DNA from: Prescottella subtropica
GTDB lineage: Bacteria; Actinomycetota; Actinomycetes; Mycobacteriales; Mycobacteriaceae
Assembly (NCBI RefSeq): GCF_005434945.1
Contig: NZ_SKCH01000001.1
Span: forward strand, 1 to 64,000
Direction: 5' to 3'
Length of the DNA: 64,000 bases
The notes under the pieces were generated by a model. That model had not been told where the DNA came from, ran no database searches, and saw only the letters and a program-made list of their open reading frames with translations. Numbering within the stretch: the stretch's first letter is position 1; every line of letters begins with the position of its first letter. The position numbers were made by a program, and so were the translations under genes. Positions 47,457 through 54,938 of the stretch are shown one piece after another.

Positions 47457-50408
47457 CTACGACCCGAAGTTCAGGCCGCCGAGCAGATCACCGAGGCTGC
47501 CGAAGCCGCCGGGGGTGCTGCCGGTCACCTGAATCGTCTGAGTGCTCGACGTCGAGTCCGCGACGCCCTGGCCGCCGCTGAAGACGACGCGGATGGTGCG
47601 GGTTCCCGCCGCGGTGAAGGCGTGGTTCAGTACGGCCTTGCCGTCGACGACGGTGATCGCGTCACCGATCGGCTTGTCGCCGTCGAAGAACTGGACGGTG
47701 CCGTTGACCGGCGCATTGCCCACACCGGTCACCTGAGCCGAGAGTTGCACGGCTGCACCGGTTGCCGCCGTCACGGGGACGGTGAGGACGGTGGCGGTCT
47801 GCACATCGGCCACCGTCGGAGCGGTCACCTGCACCTGCTTCGCGGCAGCCGACGACTCGGTGAATCCGGTTCCGCCACTGAACGCCGCCGTGATCGTGCG
47901 AGTACCGGTGACGGTGAACGTGTGGGTCAGGGTGGCGACGCCGTCGGTCACCGGTGCGGTGCCGATCGACGATCCGCCGTCGAAGAACTCGACGGTGCCG
48001 ACACTCGACAGAACGTCCGAGGTGCCCGTGGCATACACGGTGGCGTACAGCTTCTCCGGTTCACCGGTCTTGGCGTTGCCCGGCACGCTCAGCAGCGTCG
48101 TGGTGGCCGCGTCGACCGGGGTGGGATCGGTGACGGTCACGGCCTGCGCCGCCGCCTCCGAACCGGTGAAGCCGGTACCACCGGTGAACACCGCGGTCAC
48201 CGTGTAACTGCCGGCCGCATCGAACACGTGCGGCAACGTCGCGGTGCCGCCCGACACCGTGACCGGCGCGCCCACGGGCGTACCACCGATCCGGAACTGG
48301 ACCGTGCCCTGCGCGTTCGACGGCGTCACCGTCGCCCGGAGATCACCCGACGTACCCGCGGTCAGCGTGGCCGGAACCTGCAGTGCCAGCGACGTGTCGA
48401 CGTCGACCGGCGTCGGTGCGGTCACCGTCACGGTCCGCGACGACGCTGTCGACGGTGCGAATCCGTTGGTGCCCAGGTACTCCGCGGACACACCGAACGA
48501 GCCGGCCGCATTGAACGTGTACGGCATGGCGGCCTTGCCGCTGCCGTCCACCGCAACCGGTGCGCCCACCGGGCTACCGGCGATCTTGAACTGGACCGAT
48601 CCACCGGTCGGCACCGGCGCCACGGTCGCGGACAGGTTCACCTGCTGTCCCGCTTCGGCCGTCGCCGGTGCTGCCAGTGCCGTGGCGGTCTGGGCATCCG
48701 GGACCTGCGGGTTGGTCACCGTCACAGTCTGTGCCGACGCCGTGGAGCCGGCAAAGCCGGTGCCGCCGGTGAAGGTGGCGGTGATATTGTGCGATCCCGA
48801 GGCTGCGAACGAATGCTGCAGCGTCGCAGACCCGTTCGATACCGTCACCGGGCTACCGATATCGGTGCCGTTGTCCTTGAACTGCACCGCGCCCTGCGCA
48901 TTCGACGGCGTCACCGCGGCCGTGAGGTTCACGGAAGCATCGGTTTCCGCGTTCTGCGGCACCGACAGGCCGAGCGTGGTCGCGACGTCGACGGGAGCCG
49001 GATCGGACACCGTCACCGTCTTTGCACCCGCAGTCGATCCGGTGAAGCCTGGTCCCGCAATGAATTCCGCGGTGATCGCGTGCGCACCGGACGCCCCGAA
49101 CGCGTGGTTCAGCGTCGCCTTACCGTTCGCCACCGCGACAGCAGTACCGAGGTCGGTGCCGTTGTCCTTGAACTGGACGGCACCCTGCGCGTTCGCAGGT
49201 GTGACCGTCGCAGTCAGGTCGACGGGGGTACCGGTCTCCGCGTTCTTCGGCACCGCCAGGCCGAGCGTAGTTGCCACGTCGACGGGAGCCGGATCGGACA
49301 CCGTCACGGTGCGCTCACTCGACGTCGACCCGGTGAAGTTCCCGGTCGCCGTGAACACTGCGGTGATCTTGTGTGCGCCGGCCGCCGCGAACGCATGGTT
49401 CAGCGTCGCCTTGCCGTTCGCAACAGCAACCGCCGAGCCGATATCGGTGCCGTTGTCCTTGAACTGCACCGAACCCGTCGCACCCGCCGGAGCCACGGTC
49501 GCCGTCAACGCCACCGCGGTCCCGGTCTCCGCCGTGGCCGGGGCCGACAGCTCCGTCGTCGTCGACACCTGCGGGGCAACGACATTGATCGTCGCCAGCG
49601 GGCCGGCGCCGGTGTTGAGGGCGGCGCCTTCCGTGTTGCGAGGCGTGCATCGGGTGTTGGCCCATTGAGTTCCGAGCAGCGATGCTTTCGGCAGTGTGGT
49701 GTTGAAATTCTCGAAGGCGTTGAAGTTGCCCGCCGCACCGCCAGTACGAACCTTCGGTTGGATCGACGTGCCGGCAGCTCCGGCGACGACAGTCACGTTG
49801 ACAGCCGGAAGCTGGAACCAGCTGTCGCCGTTGCTGCTGTTCGTTCCGTTCAGGTTCTTCTTCAGCTTGGGGGCTCGGATACCGCCCTCGTCACCGGTGT
49901 TCGTCTTCCCGGACGGGGCGTTGCCGATCACTTCGTTGTTCCCGGACAGGCGGAGGATCTTTCCTGTCGCGGAAGGGCTGCCGGATTCGTCGATCCGGAG
50001 GACGCCCGGTGCCACGTTGTCCAGGTTGGTGCCCGACCCGGCAACGGAGGCACTCACGAACGTCGCGTTGTCCGGGATCATGAAGTCGAACTTGATGCGG
50101 GAGATGTTGGTCGTCGTCGCGCCGGAGTCGGAGTTCGGGTATGACGACGGACCGAGCTGAATGCGGTAGGTGAACGTCTCACCGGGTTCCACCTTCGTCG
50201 GAGCGGTGACCGTCACGGACGAGTCGGTCGTCTTGACGACCTGTTTGATCGAGTTGTTCGCCTTGCAGGTGGTCTTGAAGTTGGTCGTCGTCGTGACCGG
50301 GGCATCGGCAGCCGATGCCGTTGCCGGCGCGACGACCAACAGTGTCCCGGCGACGAGCGCGGCACCGGTGACGGGCGCGGCGTATCGCCGGAGTAGTGGA
50401 TTGCGCAT
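47457..50408 (-). CDS. Secreted Ig-like repeat protein 4
   Basis: A 983-residue secreted protein. The signal peptide (about 1-34, ending ASA) is followed by a unique N-terminal beta-rich domain (about 35-300) with three Cys (FKTTCKANN, NTRCTPRN and the signal-proximal region lacks one), then seven Ig-like repeats (about 300-960) and the tail GGFGSLGDLLGGLNFGS. Adjacent repeats are so alike that they share long exact DNA repeats (for example 48985-49016 and 49276-49307). The ATG at 50408 has AGGAAG at 6-nt spacing. A TTGGAC-17-GATACA promoter lies about 85 bp upstream. It is the first gene of the four-gene cluster. Confidence 0.84.
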   Translation of the reverse strand: MRNPLLRRYAAPVTGAALVAGTLLVVAPATASAADAPVTTTTNFKTTCKANNSIKQVVKTTDSSVTVTAPTKVEPGETFTYRIQLGPSSYPNSDSGATTTNISRIKFDFMIPDNATFVSASVAGSGTNLDNVAPGVLRIDESGSPSATGKILRLSGNNEVIGNAPSGKTNTGDEGGIRAPKLKKNLNGTNSSNGDSWFQLPAVNVTVVAGAAGTSIQPKVRTGGAAGNFNAFENFNTTLPKASLLGTQWANTRCTPRNTEGAALNTGAGPLATINVVAPQVSTTTELSAPATAETGTAVALTATVAPAGATGSVQFKDNGTDIGSAVAVANGKATLNHAFAAAGAHKITAVFTATGNFTGSTSSERTVTVSDPAPVDVATTLGLAVPKNAETGTPVDLTATVTPANAQGAVQFKDNGTDLGTAVAVANGKATLNHAFGASGAHAITAEFIAGPGFTGSTAGAKTVTVSDPAPVDVATTLGLSVPQNAETDASVNLTAAVTPSNAQGAVQFKDNGTDIGSPVTVSNGSATLQHSFAASGSHNITATFTGGTGFAGSTASAQTVTVTNPQVPDAQTATALAAPATAEAGQQVNLSATVAPVPTGGSVQFKIAGSPVGAPVAVDGSGKAAMPYTFNAAGSFGVSAEYLGTNGFAPSTASSRTVTVTAPTPVDVDTSLALQVPATLTAGTSGDLRATVTPSNAQGTVQFRIGGTPVGAPVTVSGGTATLPHVFDAAGSYTVTAVFTGGTGFTGSEAAAQAVTVTDPTPVDAATTTLLSVPGNAKTGEPEKLYATVYATGTSDVLSSVGTVEFFDGGSSIGTAPVTDGVATLTHTFTVTGTRTITAAFSGGTGFTESSAAAKQVQVTAPTVADVQTATVLTVPVTAATGAAVQLSAQVTGVGNAPVNGTVQFFDGDKPIGDAITVVDGKAVLNHAFTAAGTRTIRVVFSGGQGVADSTSSTQTIQVTGSTPGGFGSLGDLLGGLNFGS
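48985..49016. repeat. 32-bp direct repeat in Ig gene 4, first copy
   Basis: Identical over 32 bp to 49276-49307; the two are 291 bp (97 codons) apart and in frame. It encodes the linker between consecutive Ig-like repeats. It is a potential site for in-frame loss or gain of one repeat. Confidence 0.8.
49276..49307. repeat. 32-bp direct repeat in Ig gene 4, second copy
   Basis: Exact copy of 48985-49016, starting ACGTCGACGGGAGCC, 97 codons away in the neighbouring Ig-like unit. Confidence 0.8.
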
Positions 50409-50491
50409 GCACCACTTCCTGGTGAGAAGTTGCGGATGAGGGGGAGGAAATCCGCTCGAGCCGCTACACCATAACGACGCGGTCACGTCCG

Positions 50492-50529
50492 TGTATCGGT
50501 TTTGTCGAACAACTGTCCAAGACAGTTGT
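50492..50529 (-). promoter_or_regulatory. Promoter of Ig-repeat gene 4 with overlapping inverted repeat
   Basis: On the minus strand TTGGAC (50520-50515), 17-bp spacer, GATACA (50497-50492). An inverted repeat ACAACTGTC-CAA-GACAGTTGT (50509-50529) covers the -35 box, and the segment also reads as two tandem TTGGACAACTGT units. An operator is likely. Confidence 0.6.
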
Positions 50530-50643
50530 CCAATGTTTGTTGGCGGCACTAACGAGCAATGTTTACGCAGGTCAGCAGTCCGATTCGCGACGTCTGCCAC
50601 CAGTCGCGGTACGCGCGTCTCGTCGCGCCCGACCCCGTCCCGG

Positions 50644-50649
50644 TACCGT
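50644..50649 (+). promoter_or_regulatory. -10 box for thioesterase gene (leaderless)
   Basis: TACCGT, then 7 nt and the GTG at 50657. Confidence 0.55.
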
Positions 50650-50656
50650 CCCCGGG

Positions 50657-51145
50657 GTGTCACACGAACGTCAGCGCACCTACACCTGGAACGATCCGGC
50701 CCCGATCGCAGAGGCCAACCGGAACCTCAGCGGACTCGAGTTCGTCCGCGGTCTCGTCGACGGCACCGTGCCGCACCATCCGACGGCGAGCACGCTCGGG
50801 TTCCGCGTCACCGACGCGAAGGAAGGGTTCGTCGAGATCACGGCCGAACCGCAGGAATGGCACTACAACGCGGTGGGCAGCGTGCACGGCGGCGTCATCG
50901 CCACCATGATCGACACCGCGATGGGCTTCTCGGTGGCCAGCACCCTGCCCGCCGGCGTCGGCTACACCACCCTCGACATCACCGTCCGCTACCTGCGTGG
51001 CATCAAGGAAGGCGCGGGACACATTCGCGTGCACGGCTTCTCGGAACACACCGGACGCACCACCGCCACCGCCCGCGCCGAGGTCCGCGACGACGCCGGC
51101 CGACTCCTCGCGACGGCGTCGACCACCTGCCTGATTCTGCGCTGA
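50657..51145 (+). CDS. PaaI-type hotdog-fold thioesterase
   Basis: A 162-residue single hotdog-domain acyl-CoA thioesterase. The core (about residues 40-155) has the family segment WHYNAVGSVHGGVIATMIDTAMG (active-site Asn/His-Gly-Gly and Asp), followed by TTLDITVRYLRG and AEVRDDAGRLLATASTTCLI. Proteins of this group hydrolyse aromatic or medium-chain acyl-CoA; the substrate is not evident. The GTG at 50657 is placed by a leaderless -10 box. It is divergent from the Ig-repeat cluster and followed by palindrome copy 3. Confidence 0.88.
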   Translation: MSHERQRTYTWNDPAPIAEANRNLSGLEFVRGLVDGTVPHHPTASTLGFRVTDAKEGFVEITAEPQEWHYNAVGSVHGGVIATMIDTAMGFSVASTLPAGVGYTTLDITVRYLRGIKEGAGHIRVHGFSEHTGRTTATARAEVRDDAGRLLATASTTCLILR

Positions 51146-51163
51146 CCGCAACTCCCCCACAAA

Positions 51164-51216
51164 CAGCTGAAGGGACCCTTTGTGCGCTGTGAGCGCACAA
51201 AGGGTCCCTTCAGCTG
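51164..51216. repeat. Repeated palindromic element, copy 3
   Basis: Perfect inverted repeat with 25-bp arms (51164-51188 and 51192-51216) and a 3-nt loop; the arm begins CAGCTGAAGGGACCCTTTG. It is the longest copy of the family also seen at 12432 and 13545. It lies between the convergent thioesterase and serS genes, 18 bp after the thioesterase stop. Confidence 0.9.
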
Positions 51217-51253
51217 AAAAGGTGCGCGAGCCCTCGGAGCCCGCGTGCTCCCG

Positions 51254-52513
51254 CTACCCCGCCGTCAGCACTTCCCGTCCGACGAAGGGCACGAGTGCGG
51301 CGGGGACGCGGACGGATCCGTCTGCCTGCTGGTGGTTTTCGAGGATGGCGACGAGCCAGCGGGTGGTGGCGAGGGTGCCGTTCAACGTGGCTGCGGTCTG
51401 GGGTTTGCCGTTGTCGTCGCGGTAGCGGACGCTGAGGCGGCGGGCCTGGTAGGTGGTGCAGTTCGAGGTGGAGGTCAGTTCGCGGTAGGCCTGCTGGGTG
51501 GGAACCCATGCCTCGCAGTCGAATTTGCGGGCGGCGGAGGAGCCGAGGTCGCCGCCGGCGACGTCGATGACGCGGTACGGGAGGCCCATCGCGTCGAGCA
51601 TGTCGCGTTCCCACGCCAGCAACCGCTGGTGTTCGGCGTCGGCGTCTTCGGGCTTGCAGTAGGTGAACATTTCCACCTTGTCGAACTGGTGGACGCGGAT
51701 GATGCCGCGGGTGTCCTTGCCGTAGCTGCCGGCTTCGCGGCGGAAGCAGGACGACCAGCCGGCGTACCGCTTGGGGCCGCCGGTGAGGTCGAGGATTTCG
51801 CCGGAGTGGTAGCCGGCGAGGGGGACCTCGGAGGTGCCGACGAGGTAGAGGTCGTCGTCGGCGAGGTGGTAGATCTCGTCGGCGTGCTGGCCGAGGAAGC
51901 CGGTGCCCTGCATGATCTCGGGGCGCACCAGCACGGGCGGGATCATCATGGTGAACCCGTTGGCCATCGCCTTCTGCGCGGCGAGCTGCAGCATGCCGAG
52001 CTGCAGCATGGCGCCGAAGCCGGTGAGGAAGTAGAACCGCGAGCCGGACACCTTGGCGCCGCGTTCCATGTCGATCAGGCCGAGGGCCTCGCCGAGTTCG
52101 AGGTGGTCCTTGGGTTCGAAGTCGAACGTGGGGATCTCGCCGACGGTCTCGAGGGTGATGAAGTCGTCCTCGCCGCCGGCGGGGGCGCCGTCCTGCACGA
52201 TGTTGGAGATCGCTCGGTGGGCGGCCTCGAGGGCCTCGTCGGCCTCGGACTCCGCCGCAGCAGCGTCCTTCACCTTCTGGGCCAGTTCCTTGGAACCCGC
52301 GAGCAGTGCCGGACGCTCCTCGGGGGACGCCTGCCCCACCTTCTTGCCGAACGCCTTCTGCTCGGCGCGCAGCGTGTCGCCGGCGAGGACCGCGGCGCGG
52401 CGGGATGCGTCGGCCTCGAGCAGCGCGTCGACCAGACCGGGGTCTTCACCGCGGGTGCGCTGCGAGGTGCGGACGGCGTCGGGGTTCTCGCGAAGGAACT
52501 TGAGGTCAATCAC
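51254..52513 (-). CDS. serS: Seryl-tRNA synthetase
   Basis: A 419-residue class II aminoacyl-tRNA synthetase that charges tRNA-Ser. The N-terminal coiled-coil arm (about residues 25-105) binds the long variable arm. The catalytic core has motif 2 ([26 protein letters not shown]), serine-binding TSEVPL, and motif 3 ([23 protein letters not shown]). The usual start sequence [11 protein letters not shown] begins immediately after the GTG at 52513. A TAGGGT -10 box 8 nt upstream supports that start over a GTG six bases earlier. The -10 box overlaps the stop codon of the upstream ankyrin gene. Confidence 0.97.
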   Translation of the reverse strand: MIDLKFLRENPDAVRTSQRTRGEDPGLVDALLEADASRRAAVLAGDTLRAEQKAFGKKVGQASPEERPALLAGSKELAQKVKDAAAAESEADEALEAAHRAISNIVQDGAPAGGEDDFITLETVGEIPTFDFEPKDHLELGEALGLIDMERGAKVSGSRFYFLTGFGAMLQLGMLQLAAQKAMANGFTMMIPPVLVRPEIMQGTGFLGQHADEIYHLADDDLYLVGTSEVPLAGYHSGEILDLTGGPKRYAGWSSCFRREAGSYGKDTRGIIRVHQFDKVEMFTYCKPEDADAEHQRLLAWERDMLDAMGLPYRVIDVAGGDLGSSAARKFDCEAWVPTQQAYRELTSTSNCTTYQARRLSVRYRDDNGKPQTAATLNGTLATTRWLVAILENHQQADGSVRVPAALVPFVGREVLTAG

Positions 52514-52521
52514 GACCACAA

Positions 52522-52527
52522 ACCCTA
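52522..52527 (-). promoter_or_regulatory. -10 box for serS (leaderless)
   Basis: TAGGGT, then 8 nt and the GTG at 52513. The TAG stop of the ankyrin gene (52527-52525) is part of the hexamer. Confidence 0.55.
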
Positions 52528-52968
52528 CTTGGTGACGTCCCGCCCGGTCCGGGTGCTGCCCGAATGTCCCTGTTCGAATTTCCGCAGATGATCGTCGCGT
52601 CCGAACATGCGGGCGGCGTCGAGTGCGGACGGTTGCCCGGCGGCCGGGTCGGCGCCGGCGTCGACGAGTGCGGCCACGACGGCGTCCTCCCCCTTGAAGA
52701 CGGCCCCGGCCAGCGGCGTCTGGCCGCGGTCGTTGGGTCGGTTCACGTCGGCGCCGCGCTCGGTGAGCGCCCGGACGGTGTCGGTGTGTCCGTGGTAGGC
52801 GGCGAGCATGACGAGGGTGTCGCCGCTGCCGTTCGTCAGGTTCACCGGCACCCCGGCGTCGACGTACCGGGCCAGTGTCGACGTCTCCCCCGACCGCGCC
52901 ATGTCGAACAGTCGGCCGGCCAACTCCTGCACGTCGGCGGCGAATTCGGCGGGATGTTCCTCACTCAT
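52525..52968 (-). CDS. Ankyrin-repeat protein
   Basis: A 147-residue cytoplasmic protein with about three to four ankyrin repeats (residues 30-135), for example [43 protein letters not shown]. The N-terminus is acidic and the C-terminus is polar. It is a protein-interaction module; partner unknown. The ATG at 52968 is 8 nt downstream of TAGGTT, so a leaderless transcript is likely. It is divergent, 60 bp start to start, from the septum-formation-like gene and directly upstream of serS. Confidence 0.85.
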   Translation of the reverse strand: MSEEHPAEFAADVQELAGRLFDMARSGETSTLARYVDAGVPVNLTNGSGDTLVMLAAYHGHTDTVRALTERGADVNRPNDRGQTPLAGAVFKGEDAVVAALVDAGADPAAGQPSALDAARMFGRDDHLRKFEQGHSGSTRTGRDVTK

Positions 52969-52976
52969 GTGGGACG

Positions 52977-52982
52977 AACCTA
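52977..52982 (-). promoter_or_regulatory. -10 box for ankyrin gene (leaderless)
   Basis: TAGGTT on the minus strand, then 8 nt (CGTCCCAC) and the ATG at 52968. Confidence 0.5.
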
Positions 52983-53015
52983 GCCGGAAACTTCGGTGTC
53001 CGCGTCGGTTGCAGG

Positions 53016-53021
53016 CATTAT
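53016..53021 (+). promoter_or_regulatory. -10 box for septum-formation-like gene (leaderless)
   Basis: CATTAT, then 7 nt (GGACGAG) and the ATG at 53029. An earlier in-frame ATG at 53020 would overlap the hexamer and is less likely. Confidence 0.45.
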
Positions 53022-53028
53022 GGACGAG

Positions 53029-54126
53029 ATGTCCGAGGAAGAGTTCGAGTCGAAGCCGGAGCCGACCGCCGGGTCGGGTCAGACGCCGGTGCGGAGCCGT
53101 CACCTGTCCGCGCCGGTCACCAGACGCGCCCTCGCGCTGGTCGCGATCGGTGCGGTCCTGGCCGCGATCACCACGATCTTCCTGTCGGGTGGTTTCGACC
53201 GCGGCGACAATCTGCCCGCACCGAGTCCGGTGGCCGGGCCGCAGCCCACCGGCGCCGTCGCCGGGGAGGCGTTCGGCACCGCCACCACCGGCGACTGCCT
53301 GACGTGGACGAAGGCCGATGCGAGCGATCTGGAGAAGGTCGACTGCGGGCAGCCGCACCTGTTCGAGGTGGCCACCGACATCGATCTGAGCCTGTATCCC
53401 GGTATCGAGTTCGGACCCGGATCCAAGTTCCCCGGGGTGCTGCGGTTCTCCGAGTTGCGTGACGAGCAGTGCGCGCCCGCCGTCGACACTTATCTGGCCG
53501 GGCGCTTCGACCCGAAGGGCAAGTTCAGCGTCGGACTGATCAATCCGGGTGAGGCCGGGTGGGCGGCCGGTGAGCGCACCATCCGCTGCGGCCTGCAGTT
53601 CTCCGGTGTCACCGGCGCGCTGCTGCCGATCCAGGGCCGTGTCGCCGAGCAGGACCAGTCGAAGGTGTGGACCGTGGGCACCTGCATCGGTATCAACCAG
53701 AACGTGCCGTCCGATCCGGTGGACTGCGCGCAGCCGCACGCGTTCGAGGTGGTCGGCGTCGTCGATCTGGCCAGCCAGTTCCCCGGCGGCATGCCCTCGG
53801 TCGAGGATCAGGACAAGTTCCTCGAGCAGGCGTGCACGGACGCGAGCAACGCCTATCTCGGGTCGCCCGACGTGCTCCGCGACAAGACCCTCACCCTGTT
53901 CTGGGACAACCTGGATCTCGACAGCTGGCTGGTCGGCAGCCGCAAGATCAACTGCTCGATCGGCAAGGAGGTCGACGGCAACGGCTTCGCGACGATCGTC
54001 GGCACCGCGAAGGGCGACATCCTGATCAACGGTCAGGCTCCCGTGCCGCCGCCGGCAGCCCCGGACGGCCGGTCGGTGCCGACGCCGCTGCCCGGTGCCG
54101 CACCCCTGCCCCCGGCCGGCGGCTGA
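53029..54126 (+). CDS. Septum-formation-domain membrane protein (Rv3835-like)
   Basis: A 365-residue single-pass membrane protein. An acidic cytoplasmic N-terminus is followed by one helix (about residues 31-52) and a large extracytoplasmic region with two similar halves. Each begins with a Cys-containing unit (TTGDCLTW...VDCGQPHLFEV and VGTCIGIN...VDCAQPHAFEV), as in the actinobacterial septum-formation domain family. Cysteine pairs are conserved. The C-terminus is Pro/Ala-rich. Its homologue Rv3835 sits beside serS in M. tuberculosis; function unproven. It is followed by the metallopeptidase gene with a one-base gap, so they form an operon. Confidence 0.85.
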   Translation: MSEEEFESKPEPTAGSGQTPVRSRHLSAPVTRRALALVAIGAVLAAITTIFLSGGFDRGDNLPAPSPVAGPQPTGAVAGEAFGTATTGDCLTWTKADASDLEKVDCGQPHLFEVATDIDLSLYPGIEFGPGSKFPGVLRFSELRDEQCAPAVDTYLAGRFDPKGKFSVGLINPGEAGWAAGERTIRCGLQFSGVTGALLPIQGRVAEQDQSKVWTVGTCIGINQNVPSDPVDCAQPHAFEVVGVVDLASQFPGGMPSVEDQDKFLEQACTDASNAYLGSPDVLRDKTLTLFWDNLDLDSWLVGSRKINCSIGKEVDGNGFATIVGTAKGDILINGQAPVPPPAAPDGRSVPTPLPGAAPLPPAGG

Positions 54127-54127
54127 C

Positions 54128-54478
54128 GTGCCGGTGACGATGTCCGACGCCCGTTTCGAGGAACTGGTGTCCGACGCCCTCGATCTCATCCCGCCGCAGC
54201 TCGCGGCGGCGATCGACAACGTCGTCGTGCTGGTCGAACCCCACAACGACGAGGAACCGACACTGCTCGGCCTGTACCAGGGCATCGCGTTGACCGAACG
54301 CGACAGCCACTACGGCGGTTCGCTGCCCGACACCATCTCGATCTATCGGGACGCGCTGCTAGACGTGTGCGACACCGAGGACCAGGTGGTGCACGAGGTG
54401 ATGGTGACGGTGATCCACGAGGTGGCCCACTACTTCGGTATCGAAGAGGATCGGTTGCACGAGCTCGGCTGGGGCTGA
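54128..54478 (+). CDS. Zincin-like metallopeptidase family protein (Rv3836-like)
   Basis: A 116-residue cytoplasmic protein of the small actinobacterial metallopeptidase family. The zinc motif HEVAH is at residues 97-101 and is followed by FGIEEDRLHELGW, typical of the group. No known substrate. The GTG at 54128 is one base beyond the previous stop; a second GTG at 54134 and the ATG at 54140 are alternatives. The order with the septum-formation protein and serS equals that in M. tuberculosis (Rv3834c-Rv3836). After this gene the synteny is interrupted by the PE/PPE/EspG insertion. Confidence 0.85.
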   Translation: MPVTMSDARFEELVSDALDLIPPQLAAAIDNVVVLVEPHNDEEPTLLGLYQGIALTERDSHYGGSLPDTISIYRDALLDVCDTEDQVVHEVMVTVIHEVAHYFGIEEDRLHELGWG

Positions 54479-54498
54479 TCTTCCCGCCCCGAAATTTT

Positions 54499-54520
54499 GT
54501 CGGTTCCACGTGGAACCGAC
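54499..54520. promoter_or_regulatory. parS-like 22-bp perfect palindrome
   Basis: GTCGGTTCCAC followed by GTGGAACCGAC. The central 16 bp, GGTTCCACGTGGAACC, match the bacterial ParB site TGTTTCACGTGAAACA at 12 of 16 positions. The inner differences are the C/G variant also known from Pseudomonas sites (TGTTCCACGTGGAACA type). It lies in a 122-bp intergenic gap. It could instead be an operator for the following PE-like gene. Confidence 0.6.
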
Positions 54521-54545
54521 CGGCCTCCTCCGGCGTCCAACCAAT

Positions 54546-54567
54546 CGAGGAACCCGACCGTTCCTCG
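54546..54567 (+). promoter_or_regulatory. Short inverted repeat before PE-like gene
   Basis: 8-bp arms CGAGGAAC and GTTCCTCG around CCGACC, 33 bp upstream of the PE-like start codon. It could be a leader hairpin or an operator; nothing further can be said. Confidence 0.35.
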
Positions 54568-54600
54568 GTAGCCGTCCCCGATGCGAGGAGTCACCGCCCC

Positions 54601-54909
54601 ATGCCGGATCACGTGTTCGTCGACCCGGACGCCCTCGTCGTCGCCGCCGCCGAGATGGATGCGCTCGCCGCCCGCCTGCAGGCCACGCTGGCCGCCGCCT
54701 CCCCCGCCCTGACCGTGCCACCGTCCGGATCCGAGGAGGTGTCGGTGCTGGCCGCGACCTATTTCAACCGGCTCACGGAATCGTTCGGCCCCGCCGCGGC
54801 CCGCGGTATCGAGGAGTTGACGGCCGCCGCGGCGACGTTGCGCGCACAGGCCGCCGCCTACCGGGACGGCGACCACACGCTCGGTGCCGCGCTCGCGGCC
54901 GGCATGTAG
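54601..54909 (+). CDS. PE-family-like type VII secretion substrate
   Basis: A 102-residue helical-hairpin protein resembling the mycobacterial PE domain: an N-terminal FVDPDALVVAAAEMDALAARL helix, a turn, then a second helix ending in the type VII export motif YxxxD (YRDGD, residues 87-91). It lacks Cys and Trp and is Ala-rich, as PE proteins are. PE proteins pair with PPE proteins through these helices and are handed to an ESX system by EspG. ATG 54601 has GAGGAG about 10 nt upstream. The PPE-like partner follows after 29 bp and EspG after that. Confidence 0.8.
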   Translation: MPDHVFVDPDALVVAAAEMDALAARLQATLAAASPALTVPPSGSEEVSVLAATYFNRLTESFGPAAARGIEELTAAAATLRAQAAAYRDGDHTLGAALAAGM

Positions 54910-54938
54910 ACCACCCCACCGAAACGGAGAGCATCGTC

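Noticed and set aside
47457-50408. Regular repeats in the Ig-like genes as a CRISPR array
   Set aside because: The repeats are about 290 bp, in frame, diverged, and encode Ig-like domains.
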